Source: Bifidobacterium breve (GTDB lineage: Bacteria > Actinomycetota > Actinomycetes > S36-B12). From it: DNA of 8,233 nt. The notes beneath the pieces are model-generated. The model searched no databases and had not been told where the DNA came from. It saw only the letters and a list, made by a program, of their open reading frames with translations. The translations under genes and the position numbers were made by a program. The stretch covers positions 1-8,233 of the forward strand of contig CAMDKJ010000071.1 in the NCBI GenBank assembly GCA_945900705.1, read 5' to 3'. This document shows, piece after piece, positions 1 through 4,704 of this stretch (position 1 is the stretch's first letter; the number at the start of each line of letters is the position of its first letter).

Positions 1-14
1 GGTACCCTCAACCC

Positions 15-518
15 GTGCCCAAGCCATACCAAGTCACAGTCATCTGTCTAGGTAATATTTGCCGCTCCCCGATAGGGGAGGCGGTGCTCCGCGATCGCCT
101 CGCCGCCTCCGGCCTCACCGCATTGGTCAGCGTCGACTCCGCCGGCACCGGGGATTGGCATCTTGGCCAAGGGGCAAACGTCAAATCCATCACCACGTTG
201 ACTCAGTACGGCTACCAGCTTGACCACACGGCGCGACAGATCACTCCAAGTTGGTTCGCCGACATTGACCTTGCGTTGGTGATGGATACCAATAATTTCG
301 CCGACGTGGCTGCGCTAATCGAAATTAGTGGCGCCCAAGTTGAACTCCGGATGATGCGGTCTTTTGATCCGGCACTAAGTGGCATCACCGAACCAGACCC
401 CGCCCTTGATGTGCCCGACCCGTATCACGGCACCATGGATGATTTTCTAATCGTGCTGCGCATGATTGAAGCCGCTTCCGATGGCTTAGTGTCCGAGCTA
501 GCACTGCGCGTATCCTGA
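15..518 (+). CDS. Low-molecular-weight protein-tyrosine phosphatase, PtpA-like
   Basis: This predicted cytosolic phosphatase hydrolyses phosphotyrosine through a cysteinyl-phosphate intermediate. The P-loop signature CLGNICRSP sits at residues 11-19, giving the C-x5-R-S motif with nucleophile C11 and R17. The general-acid loop DPY lies at residues 135-137, in the family's usual place near the C-terminus. The SAGTGDWH stretch after the P-loop and the RSFDP stretch resemble mycobacterial PtpA. At 167 residues it is about normal or slightly long for the family. The start used is GTG at 15, which leaves ten residues before the catalytic Cys, as is usual. No ribosome-binding site is visible in the 14 bases before it, and the frame stays open to the window edge, so a start further upstream cannot be excluded. 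It converges on a DUF805 gene across a shared hairpin. Its substrate cannot be told from sequence. The related arsenate-reductase branch is less likely given the PtpA-like features. Confidence 0.9.
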   Translation: MPKPYQVTVICLGNICRSPIGEAVLRDRLAASGLTALVSVDSAGTGDWHLGQGANVKSITTLTQYGYQLDHTARQITPSWFADIDLALVMDTNNFADVAALIEISGAQVELRMMRSFDPALSGITEPDPALDVPDPYHGTMDDFLIVLRMIEAASDGLVSELALRVS

Positions 519-594
519 TCTCAATTCGACTCACTAACTCAAGGAGTGGTGAATTGAATTGTCCGAATTGACCCCGCCCAAATATTAACCCTTC

Positions 595-645
595 ATGTTC
601 TGGTTAGTCATCGTGGTTGCAACCGGGGCTACCGCCAGTTACTAA
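595..645 (+). CDS. Possible 16-residue hydrophobic leaderless small ORF
   Basis: In the 189-base gap between the phosphatase and the DUF805 cluster, an ATG at 595 opens a 16-codon frame (MFWLVIVVATGATASY) ending in TAA. It has no Shine-Dalgarno sequence. A weak promoter-like pair, TTGTCC (559-564) and TATTAA (583-588) with an 18-base spacer, would place transcription start near 595, which fits a leaderless message. The strong hairpin at 662-691 would end it. The result would be a transcript of about 100 nt carrying a small membrane peptide, or simply a small RNA. The frame is short enough to occur by chance and no family is recognised. Confidence 0.15.
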   Translation: MFWLVIVVATGATASY

Positions 646-661
646 CCGTAAGCGCAATGTT

Positions 662-691
662 AAGGGGCCCGGTCAGTTGACCGGGCCCCTT
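662..691. terminator. Bidirectional hairpin terminator between convergent genes
   Basis: AAGGGGCCCGGTCA (662-675) and its exact complement TGACCGGGCCCCTT (678-691) form a very GC-rich perfect inverted repeat with only two bases between the arms. In practice the stem is about 13 bp with a small loop. It lies downstream of the rightward phosphatase (stop at 518) and 16 bases beyond the stop of the leftward DUF805 gene, so it can serve both. The T-tracts are poor on both sides, as is common for actinobacterial terminators. Confidence 0.75.
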
Positions 692-707
692 CACTTGGAA
701 AGCCGAA

Positions 708-1073
708 CTAGGCGGGAGCTGGACCGTGCGCATTATCGCCCGGCTTTGATGCCTGAGCCCAGAAGATAATCAAGATAATGAATCCCACACACGGGATAAT
801 TAGCAGTAACTGCAGCCAACCTGATCTGCCGGTGTCATGTAGCCGGCGGCTACCTACCGAAAACTGCACCACTAAGAAAATGATGCCAATGATGACCGAG
901 AAAACACCATACCCAGCGTTGCCATTTAGGTTCAGTGCCGTGGCCAGGAAGTTAATCACGATGCCGAGTATTGCTACGAAGAGGTAGAAGTACCAGAATT
1001 CCGATCGGCTAGCGCGGCCCGAGAACACCCCGATTTTCCTGAAACACGTAGAGATTGATTGTCTGTAACTCAT
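708..1073 (-). CDS. DUF805 family small membrane protein (paralog 1)
   Basis: This 121-residue integral membrane protein belongs to the DUF805 family (YhaH/YhaI-like), whose biochemical role is unknown. The N-terminal signature GRASRSEFW is at residues 19-27 and the second signature RRLHDTGRSGW at 76-86. The C-terminal PGDN is at 111-114, followed by the usual short G-x-P tail. Hydrophobic segments at roughly 28-47, 55-74 and 86-107 look membrane-spanning, with the basic RRLHD loop between the second and third. The start is ATG at 1073, preceded by a strong GGAGGAG (1076-1082). It is the last of three tandem DUF805 genes on this strand and is followed by the 662-691 hairpin. The upstream gap of about 120 bases contains the previous gene's terminator, so it probably has its own promoter. 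I could not identify a convincing one there. Confidence 0.88.
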   Translation of the reverse strand: MSYRQSISTCFRKIGVFSGRASRSEFWYFYLFVAILGIVINFLATALNLNGNAGYGVFSVIIGIIFLVVQFSVGSRRLHDTGRSGWLQLLLIIPCVGFIILIIFWAQASKPGDNAHGPAPA

Positions 1074-1148
1074 AACTCCTCCAAAATAGCGAACCCCCCT
1101 ATGCCGGCTGGCGTAGGAACATTACCAATAAATCCCTAAGCGACGAAA

Positions 1149-1181
1149 CGAAAGGGCCCGGTTAATTACCGAGCCCTTTCG
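1149..1181 (-). terminator. Hairpin terminator after DUF805 paralog 2
   Basis: CGAAAGGGC (1149-1157) pairs with GCCCTTTCG (1173-1181). After one C/A mismatch the stem continues with CGGT/ACCG around a TAATT loop. It begins 14 bases beyond the stop codon of the DUF805 gene ending at 1196, as expected for an intrinsic terminator on the minus strand. Its core, GGGCCCGGT with a complementary ACCG-GCCC arm, is recognisably similar to the hairpin at 662-691. Confidence 0.7.
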
Positions 1182-1195
1182 CTTTGGGAACCTAG

Positions 1196-1624
1196 TTATG
1201 CGTTCGCTGAGCCATACTTATTGTCACCAGGTGTGCTCTTCAGGAGAGCTAACACGAGTAACAAGATGAAGCCGATACCGCAAGCAAGGATCAAAACGTA
1301 GCCGAGCAGCACCAGCCACCCCGACTTATCCGAGTCGTGCACCCTGCGAACCATCACCGAAATCCCCGGCAGCAAAGTGACAAGGGACCAGATTGAGAAC
1401 AGGACGCCAACACCGGAATTAGCAAACGGTACAACTGTCCCGCCGATATTCATTTCCTGACTTGAAGCGCCCATTTGTAGACCCATGGCACTATCTATGA
1501 AGTAAAGGACCGCGCCAACGACGTAAACAAAGAGAAAGAACCACCAGAACTCGGAACGACTAGCACGCCCGCTGAAAGTCACATACTTCTTGAAACAGGT
1601 TGAGATTGCTTGGCCGAAACTCAT
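1196..1624 (-). CDS. DUF805 family small membrane protein (paralog 2)
   Basis: This 142-residue DUF805 integral membrane protein has no known function. GRASRSEFW is at residues 19-27, RRVHDSDKSGW at 93-103 and TPGDN at 131-135. Hydrophobic spans are at about 28-46, 71-92 and 103-129. The loop between the first and second spans (about 47-70) is longer than in paralog 1 and rich in Met, Gly and Ser. The ATG at 1624 is preferred over the in-frame GTG at 1630 because AAGGAG (1630-1635) overlaps the GTG and sits five bases before the ATG. The N-terminus (MSFGQAISTCFKK) closely matches both neighbours, so the three genes are paralogs. A hairpin follows the stop. The 78-base gap from the upstream DUF805 gene holds two short palindromes (1648-1658, 1666-1676) but no obvious promoter. 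Confidence 0.87.
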   Translation of the reverse strand: MSFGQAISTCFKKYVTFSGRASRSEFWWFFLFVYVVGAVLYFIDSAMGLQMGASSQEMNIGGTVVPFANSGVGVLFSIWSLVTLLPGISVMVRRVHDSDKSGWLVLLGYVLILACGIGFILLLVLALLKSTPGDNKYGSANA

Positions 1625-1702
1625 CTGCACTCCTTGGATTGTCGCCCCTCCTCAGGAGCGTTCCCCCACATTGTGGCCCAAACTCAGCCAAATGTCGCCA
1701 AC

Positions 1703-2113
1703 TTAGGCTGTTTTTTCACCAAAATTATTGGCGCCGGGGGTACCCCCCATGACCCAAAAGACCAAAAGCACGATGTTTCCGCACGGCACCAAGGTCAGTA
1801 ATTGCAGCCAACCCGACATGCCGCGGTCATGTAGGCGGCGGCAGCCAACGGCGTAGGTCGGCACCAGTAGAGCTAGGGCCACCACAATTGCCAGGAAGTA
1901 GAGAATTATTCCGATAACTAACAGCGGCCCATTTGCCTGACCGCCAGGGCTTCCGGCACTGGCCGCGATTAGGAAGACGCCACCAATTAGTGCCACGACA
2001 CCTGTAACCAGGGTCTGGAACAGCATCCACCACCAAAACTCCGAACGCTTCGCCCGTCCCTCGAAGGTTGCATACTTTTGAAAGCAGGTGCGGACCGCAG
2101 CTGCGAAAGACAT
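1703..2113 (-). CDS. DUF805 family small membrane protein (paralog 3, next to rplI)
   Basis: This 136-residue DUF805 membrane protein has unknown function. GRAKRSEFW is at residues 19-27, RRLHDRGMSGW at 92-102 and the C-terminal block at 125-129. That block reads TPGAN where the two sister proteins have PGDN, so the usual Asp is replaced by Ala. Hydrophobic spans are at about 30-52, 63-88 and 101-122. The start is ATG at 2113, with AAGGAG at 2119-2124 five bases ahead. Only 37 bases separate it from the rplI stop and no hairpin is visible between them. It is therefore probably transcribed, at least in part, by read-through from the ribosomal operon. The shared N-terminal motif MSF...TCF.K marks it as a paralog of the two genes downstream. 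Confidence 0.87.
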   Translation of the reverse strand: MSFAAAVRTCFQKYATFEGRAKRSEFWWWMLFQTLVTGVVALIGGVFLIAASAGSPGGQANGPLLVIGIILYFLAIVVALALLVPTYAVGCRRLHDRGMSGWLQLLTLVPCGNIVLLVFWVMGGTPGANNFGEKTA

Positions 2114-2150
2114 TGCATCTCCTTCTGCGGACGGGCGAAGTTACCGTTCG

Positions 2151-2597
2151 TTAAGCGACGATGACGTCGAGTGTTACCACTGCAACAACATCAGGATGGA
2201 GCTGCACTCGGGCACTGTGCTTGCCGACAGTCTTGATCGCCTTGGGGATCTCAACCTTGCGCTTTTCGAGCACCACGCCACTTGAGATCTTGACAGCAGC
2301 GACGACGTCAGCTGTAGTAACCGAGCCGAAGAGCCGGCCCGTATCGCCAGCACGTGAAGTGAGAACAACCGTGAGTGCTTCAAGTTGCTGCTTGACTTCA
2401 TTGGCGTGGTCAAGGCCACGGATTTCGCGCACCTTGCGGGCCCGCTTAATCTGAGTGACCTGCTTTTCGCCGCCTTTTGTCCAGCCAATTGCTAAGCCAC
2501 GAGGCATCAGGTAGTTGCGGCCGTATCCATCTTTGACGGTTACTACGTCGCCAGCCCCACCAAGGCCCGTAACTTCTTCAGTAAGAATGAGTTTCAT
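2151..2597 (-). CDS. rplI: 50S ribosomal protein L9
   Basis: L9 binds 23S rRNA at the base of the L1 stalk and helps maintain reading frame. The 148-residue product has the full two-domain form. The N-terminal rRNA-binding domain carries GYGRNYLMPRGLA at residues 24-36, followed by a long connecting helix rich in Lys, Arg and Glu (about 40-75). The C-terminal domain contains LFGSVTTADV and ends near residue 148. The ATG at 2597 is used because MKLILTEEV is the family N-terminus, so the in-frame TTG at 2603 would add two foreign residues. Eleven bases separate this start from the rpsR stop codon. The only ribosome-binding signal is a weak AGG overlapping that stop, which suggests translational coupling. 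It is the last gene of the rpsF-ssb-rpsR-rplI unit. Confidence 0.97.
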   Translation of the reverse strand: MKLILTEEVTGLGGAGDVVTVKDGYGRNYLMPRGLAIGWTKGGEKQVTQIKRARKVREIRGLDHANEVKQQLEALTVVLTSRAGDTGRLFGSVTTADVVAAVKISSGVVLEKRKVEIPKAIKTVGKHSARVQLHPDVVAVVTLDVIVA

Positions 2598-2608
2598 AAT
2601 CAATCAAC

Positions 2609-2881
2609 CTATCGGGAAGTTGGGATGTAGGGCAGGAGTGCCATTTCGCGGGCGTTCTTGACAGCAGTTGCCACCGCGCGCTGCTGTTGAACGGTCAGGC
2701 CAGTGACGCGACGTGCGCGAATCTTGCCCCGGTCAGAAACGAACTTGCGAAGCAGGTTTACGTCTTTGTAATCAACAACTTTTACATCTGGCTTAAGGAG
2801 TGGGGTTACCTTCTTAAACGGAATTTTGTCGCTTGCGCGCATTGGGCGCCGCTTCGTGTCTTTTTCTCTGTCTCGTCCCAT
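2609..2881 (-). CDS. rpsR: 30S ribosomal protein S18, cysteine-free type
   Basis: S18 forms a heterodimer with S6 on the platform of the 30S subunit and, with S6, can bind the leader of its own operon. The 90-residue protein has a basic N-terminal tail (about 1-30), VDYKDVNLLRKFVSDRGKI at 36-54, and the RNA-binding stretch RARRVTGLTVQQQR at 55-68, ending ALLPYIPTSR. It contains no cysteine, so the zinc-ribbon CxxC and TGNC positions of zinc-binding actinobacterial S18 proteins are missing. It resembles the zinc-independent form (mycobacterial RpsR2 type), although it sits in the main rpsF operon. The start is ATG at 2881 with AAGGAG at 2892-2897, ten bases ahead. No second rpsR is present in the window. 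Confidence 0.96.
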   Translation of the reverse strand: MGRDREKDTKRRPMRASDKIPFKKVTPLLKPDVKVVDYKDVNLLRKFVSDRGKIRARRVTGLTVQQQRAVATAVKNAREMALLPYIPTSR

Positions 2882-2930
2882 GATTGGGTCGCTCCTTAGT
2901 TATTGAGTCTGTGAGTGTGTCAGTGAAGTG

Positions 2931-3416
2931 TTAGAACGGAGGCTCATCAAAAGCTGCGCCGCCGGCAGCGCCGGTAGCCCATGGGTCTTCTGTTGGTGCG
3001 CTACCGCCGCTGTTGCCACCGGTGTTTTCACCGGGTGCCCCGCCTTGACGCGCGACGCGATTGACCTTGGCCGTTGCGAAGCGCAGCGCCGGGCCGACGT
3101 CTTCTACTTCGAGTTCCATGACTTGGCGTTTTTCGCCCTCGCGGGTCTCGTATGAACGTTGCCGCAGCCGACCAGAGACAATGACGCGAGTGCCTTTGGT
3201 AAGAGATTCGGCAACGTTCTCGGCATACTGACGCCACACACTGCAACGCATGAAGACGGCCTCGCCGTCTTTCCATTCATTGGTTGTCTTGTCAAGAACA
3301 CGCGAGCTTGATGCGACGGTAAATGAAGCAACGGCTGCACCGCTTGGGGTGAAACGCAACTCCGGGTCATTGGTTAAGTTGCCAATGACGGTAACGGTGA
3401 TATCGCCGGCGGCCAT
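2931..3416 (-). CDS. ssb: Single-stranded DNA-binding protein
   Basis: SSB coats single-stranded DNA during replication and repair and recruits partner proteins through its C-terminal tip. The 161-residue product has an N-terminal OB-fold domain (about 1-115) with GNLTNDPELRFTPSG near the start. FMRCSVWRQYAENV followed by KGTRVIVSGRLRQRSY lies in the middle of that domain. A Gly/Ser/Ala-rich disordered linker (about 120-155) follows, and the acidic-hydrophobic tip DEPPF ends the protein, the actinobacterial version of DDDIPF. The ATG at 3416 shares one base with the rpsF stop codon (TAATG), so translation is very likely coupled. Its placement between rpsF and rpsR is the standard bacterial arrangement and supplies SSB together with two 30S proteins. 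Confidence 0.97.
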   Translation of the reverse strand: MAAGDITVTVIGNLTNDPELRFTPSGAAVASFTVASSSRVLDKTTNEWKDGEAVFMRCSVWRQYAENVAESLTKGTRVIVSGRLRQRSYETREGEKRQVMELEVEDVGPALRFATAKVNRVARQGGAPGENTGGNSGGSAPTEDPWATGAAGGAAFDEPPF

Positions 3417-3721
3417 TACTTAGCTTCTTCTCTTACGTCTTCGGGGCGCATGACCTTGGTGCGCATCACGGCTTCGTTGAGACCCAGTTGACGGTCTAAT
3501 TCAGCTACAGCAGCCGGGGTAGCAGTGAGGTTGATGACCGCGTAAATACCTTCGGTCTTCTTGTTGATTTCATAGGCCAACCGACGACGTCCCCAGATAT
3601 CAACTTTCTGGACGCTGCCACCATCGCCCTTGACCACATTTAAAAAAGTGTCAAGGCTTGGGGCAATTGTCTTTTCTTCCAGATCAGGGTCCAAAATGAC
3701 CATGACTTCATAACGACGCAT
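3416..3721 (-). CDS. rpsF: 30S ribosomal protein S6
   Basis: S6 pairs with S18 on the 30S platform. The 101-residue product starts MRRYEVMVILDPDLEE and contains the WGRRRLAYEINKKTEGIYAVI core, where basic residues face S18 and 16S rRNA. It ends in an acidic tail. An in-frame TTG at 3727 precedes the ATG at 3721. The ATG is chosen because a full-strength AAGGAGGT (3731-3738) sits nine bases ahead of it but only three ahead of the TTG, and because MRRYE is the family N-terminus. It is the first gene of rpsF-ssb-rpsR-rplI. Expression is probably controlled by the structured leader at 3731-3774, which can bury this ribosome-binding site. Confidence 0.97.
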   Translation of the reverse strand: MRRYEVMVILDPDLEEKTIAPSLDTFLNVVKGDGGSVQKVDIWGRRRLAYEINKKTEGIYAVINLTATPAAVAELDRQLGLNEAVMRTKVMRPEDVREEAK

Positions 3722-3730
3722 AGACAACCC

Positions 3731-3774
3731 ACCTCCTTCGGACTAAACGGTCACGGTCGATCCGTGACAGGAGG
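3731..3774 (-). promoter_or_regulatory. rpsF leader element resembling the S6:S18 autoregulatory motif
   Basis: Read as minus-strand RNA, CCUCCU (3774-3769) can pair with AGGAGG (3737-3732), which is the rpsF ribosome-binding site. Inside that stem, directly abutting it, GUCACGG (3768-3762) and CCGUGAC (3756-3750) form a perfect 7-bp hairpin with loop AUCGA. The 3' side leaves a one-sided bulge of 12 bases (3749-3738) containing CCG at 3741-3739. A CCG in a bulge flanked by a stem and a hairpin upstream of rpsF is the published description of the S6:S18 complex-binding motif, which imitates the 16S rRNA site. I infer that excess S6:S18 would stabilise the fold and block rpsF translation. An alternative outer pairing, AACCC with GGGTT, is also possible. 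Confidence 0.65.
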
Positions 3775-3793
3775 GTTTCTGCGTGCCTGCGGT

Positions 3794-3916
3794 TCGACGA
3801 AAAACCACTTCGCCAGGTTGCAGGGCTCCGCCAGATTAGCGGTGTTCAGGGTGAAACCAGAAATCGGGGCTATCCACAGGCCCGGAAATCAGCCTTGCGC
3901 TCGAAGTTTTCGTCGA
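3794..3916. repeat. Separated 10-bp inverted repeat flanking the rpsF promoter region
   Basis: TCGACGAAAA (3794-3803) and its exact complement TTTTCGTCGA (3907-3916) are 103 bases apart within the 286-base gap between rpsF and vapB. They bracket the candidate rpsF promoter. The arms do not extend further on either side. A perfect 10-bp match in so small a region is uncommon but could be chance. The rest of the gap holds the rpsF leader and the vapBC operator, and nothing resembling a gene. Confidence 0.3.
3833..3862 (-). promoter_or_regulatory. Candidate rpsF operon promoter
   Basis: On the minus strand, TAATCT (3838-3833) is a good actinobacterial -10 (TANNNT). TTCTGG (3862-3857) lies 18 bases upstream as a weak -35. 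Transcription would start near 3826 and give an rpsF leader of about 100 nt, long enough to contain the whole S6:S18-like element. The -35 match is poor, so this is a tentative call. Confidence 0.35.
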
Positions 3917-3919
3917 CTG

Positions 3920-3949
3920 GACTTGCCCCATGGCCCTAAGACTTGCCCC
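3920..3949 (+). repeat. Direct repeat GACTTGCCCC upstream of the vapBC operator
   Basis: GACTTGCCCC occurs at 3920-3929 and again at 3940-3949, exactly 20 bases (about two helical turns) apart. Each copy contains the -35-like hexamer TTGCCC, but no TANNNT lies at proper spacing from either copy. They could be regulator sites between the rpsF and vapBC promoters, or chance. Confidence 0.35.
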
Positions 3950-3968
3950 GCACGGTTGGGAAACATTG

Positions 3969-4000
3969 CGGTACCGTAAGTGGTACCAAATACGGTACCG
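3969..4000 (+). promoter_or_regulatory. Triple GGTACC operator/promoter region of vapBC
   Basis: GGTACC occurs at 3970-3975, 3982-3987 and 3994-3999, each starting exactly 12 bases after the last. The outer arms CGGTACCGTA (3969-3978) and TACGGTACCG (3991-4000) are perfect inverted complements centred on the middle copy. The array ends seven bases before the antitoxin ATG. Ribbon-helix-helix antitoxins bind such repeated short palindromes as arrays of dimers to repress their own operon. TACGGT (3991-3996), with TTGCGG (3966-3971) 19 bases upstream, is a possible promoter inside the array. No Shine-Dalgarno sequence precedes the ATG, which suggests a near-leaderless message. Confidence 0.7.
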
Positions 4001-4007
4001 TTTGCCT

Positions 4008-4274
4008 ATGGCCATGAATCTTCGACTCCCCGACGAGCTCGCCGAGCGCCTTCGGGCTCTAGCTGACGAGACCGGTCGCAGCCAGCAGGTACTTGTTCGC
4101 ACCGCTGTTGAGCAATTTCTCGACCAGCAAGAACTCAAGCACTTGAACCCGTGGCTTCGCGCGAATCTTCAGCCTGCGCGAATGCCGCCACGGTCTCCGG
4201 CTATGCCCCGCAGACCAGTGCCGCCCGGTTGGGACAGCACGGCGATAGTGCGAGACCTGCGCGGATCAAAGTGA
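4008..4274 (+). CDS. vapB: VapB-type ribbon-helix-helix antitoxin
   Basis: This is the predicted antitoxin and autorepressor of the adjacent PIN-domain toxin. The 88-residue product opens with a ribbon-helix-helix fold. It has the DNA-contacting strand MNLRLP, then helix one (DELAERLRALADETG) and helix two (RSQQVLVRTAVEQFLDQQ), to about residue 45. A proline- and arginine-rich linker (about 58-75) leads to a C-terminal tail (STAIVRDLRGSK) that probably wraps the toxin. The frame is open back to an ATG at 3930, but that version would be translated through the operator palindromes and would put 26 unrelated residues before the fold. I therefore use the ATG at 4008; the ATG at 4014 is equally possible. 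The stop codon overlaps the toxin start by four bases (GTGA), the usual coupled arrangement. Confidence 0.85.
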   Translation: MAMNLRLPDELAERLRALADETGRSQQVLVRTAVEQFLDQQELKHLNPWLRANLQPARMPPRSPAMPRRPVPPGWDSTAIVRDLRGSK

Positions 4275-4681
4275 CGCCACTCGTTTACTGCGATTCCAGC
4301 GTCTTACTCAAGCGTGTCCTTGACGAAAGCGACAGCAACAACTATGAGCAGTTGCTTAGTGAGCTCATTGATCAGGGTGCAACTTTGATCAGCTCTGAAC
4401 TCGCGTTGATTGAAGTGCGTCGCGCACTGGGTCGCGGAGCGAAAGGCACTGATCTTGCTGAGGACGCTGATAAATCTCTCGAGGAAATATTCGCTGATGT
4501 CGGCCTAGTCAAGATTAATGAAGACGTGGTGAACGTCGCGGGGCGCCTGCCAGGGCGCCACTTAGACTCCCTTGATGCAATTCATGTGGCCACGGCACTC
4601 CTAAGCGAATCCACGATTGTGTTAACCGGTGATATCCAGATGCGTAGCGCCTGCCAGAAGATTGGGCTGGTCGTCGCCTGA
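4271..4681 (+). CDS. vapC: VapC-type PIN-domain toxin ribonuclease
   Basis: This predicted metal-dependent endoribonuclease would be held inactive by the upstream antitoxin. VapC toxins typically cleave tRNA or rRNA. The 136-residue protein is a complete PIN domain. D8 is in YCDSS, E48 in LALIEVRRA, D102 in SLDAIHVATA (D99 lies just before it) and D121 in LTGDIQM, so the full acidic catalytic set is present and it should be active. The GTG at 4271 overlaps the antitoxin stop codon and puts D8 at the expected distance from the N-terminus. The in-frame ATG at 4151 would start inside vapB and add 40 residues encoded by antitoxin sequence. The pair stands between the ribosomal operon and xthA as a self-contained module, and its specific RNA target cannot be read from sequence. 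Confidence 0.88.
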   Translation: MTPLVYCDSSVLLKRVLDESDSNNYEQLLSELIDQGATLISSELALIEVRRALGRGAKGTDLAEDADKSLEEIFADVGLVKINEDVVNVAGRLPGRHLDSLDAIHVATALLSESTIVLTGDIQMRSACQKIGLVVA

Positions 4682-4704
4682 AATTCCGGCAGCTTGATCG
4701 GGCG

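Noticed and set aside
1083..1148. TAATGT on the minus strand as a -10 for DUF805 paralog 1.
   Set aside because: No -35 of any quality lies 15-19 bases upstream, so it was not listed as a promoter.
1648..1676. Two short palindromes, CTCCTCAGGAG and CCACATTGTGG, between DUF805 genes.
   Set aside because: Both arms are only five bases with one-base centres; too short for a terminator and without other support as operators.
1736..1747. Perfect 12-bp palindrome GGGGGTACCCCC.
   Set aside because: It encodes the conserved GGTPG C-terminal residues of the DUF805 protein, so coding constraint explains it.
2088..2899. Several plus-strand open frames of 65-97 codons across rplI and rpsR.
   Set aside because: They are antisense to highly conserved ribosomal genes, lack ribosome-binding sites and resemble no family.
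3870..3878. CTATCCACA, one mismatch from the DnaA box TTATCCACA, near the often origin-proximal rpsF operon.
   Set aside because: It is a single near-match without a cluster of boxes, an AT-rich unwinding region or dnaA/dnaN nearby; chance is the simpler explanation.
3930..4007. In-frame upstream ATG extending the antitoxin by 26 residues.
   Set aside because: The extension would be encoded by the operator palindromes and precedes a complete ribbon-helix-helix start at MNLRLP.
4151..4270. In-frame upstream ATG extending the toxin by 40 residues.
   Set aside because: The extension lies wholly within vapB coding sequence; the GTG at 4271 overlaps the vapB stop codon and positions the first PIN aspartate correctly.
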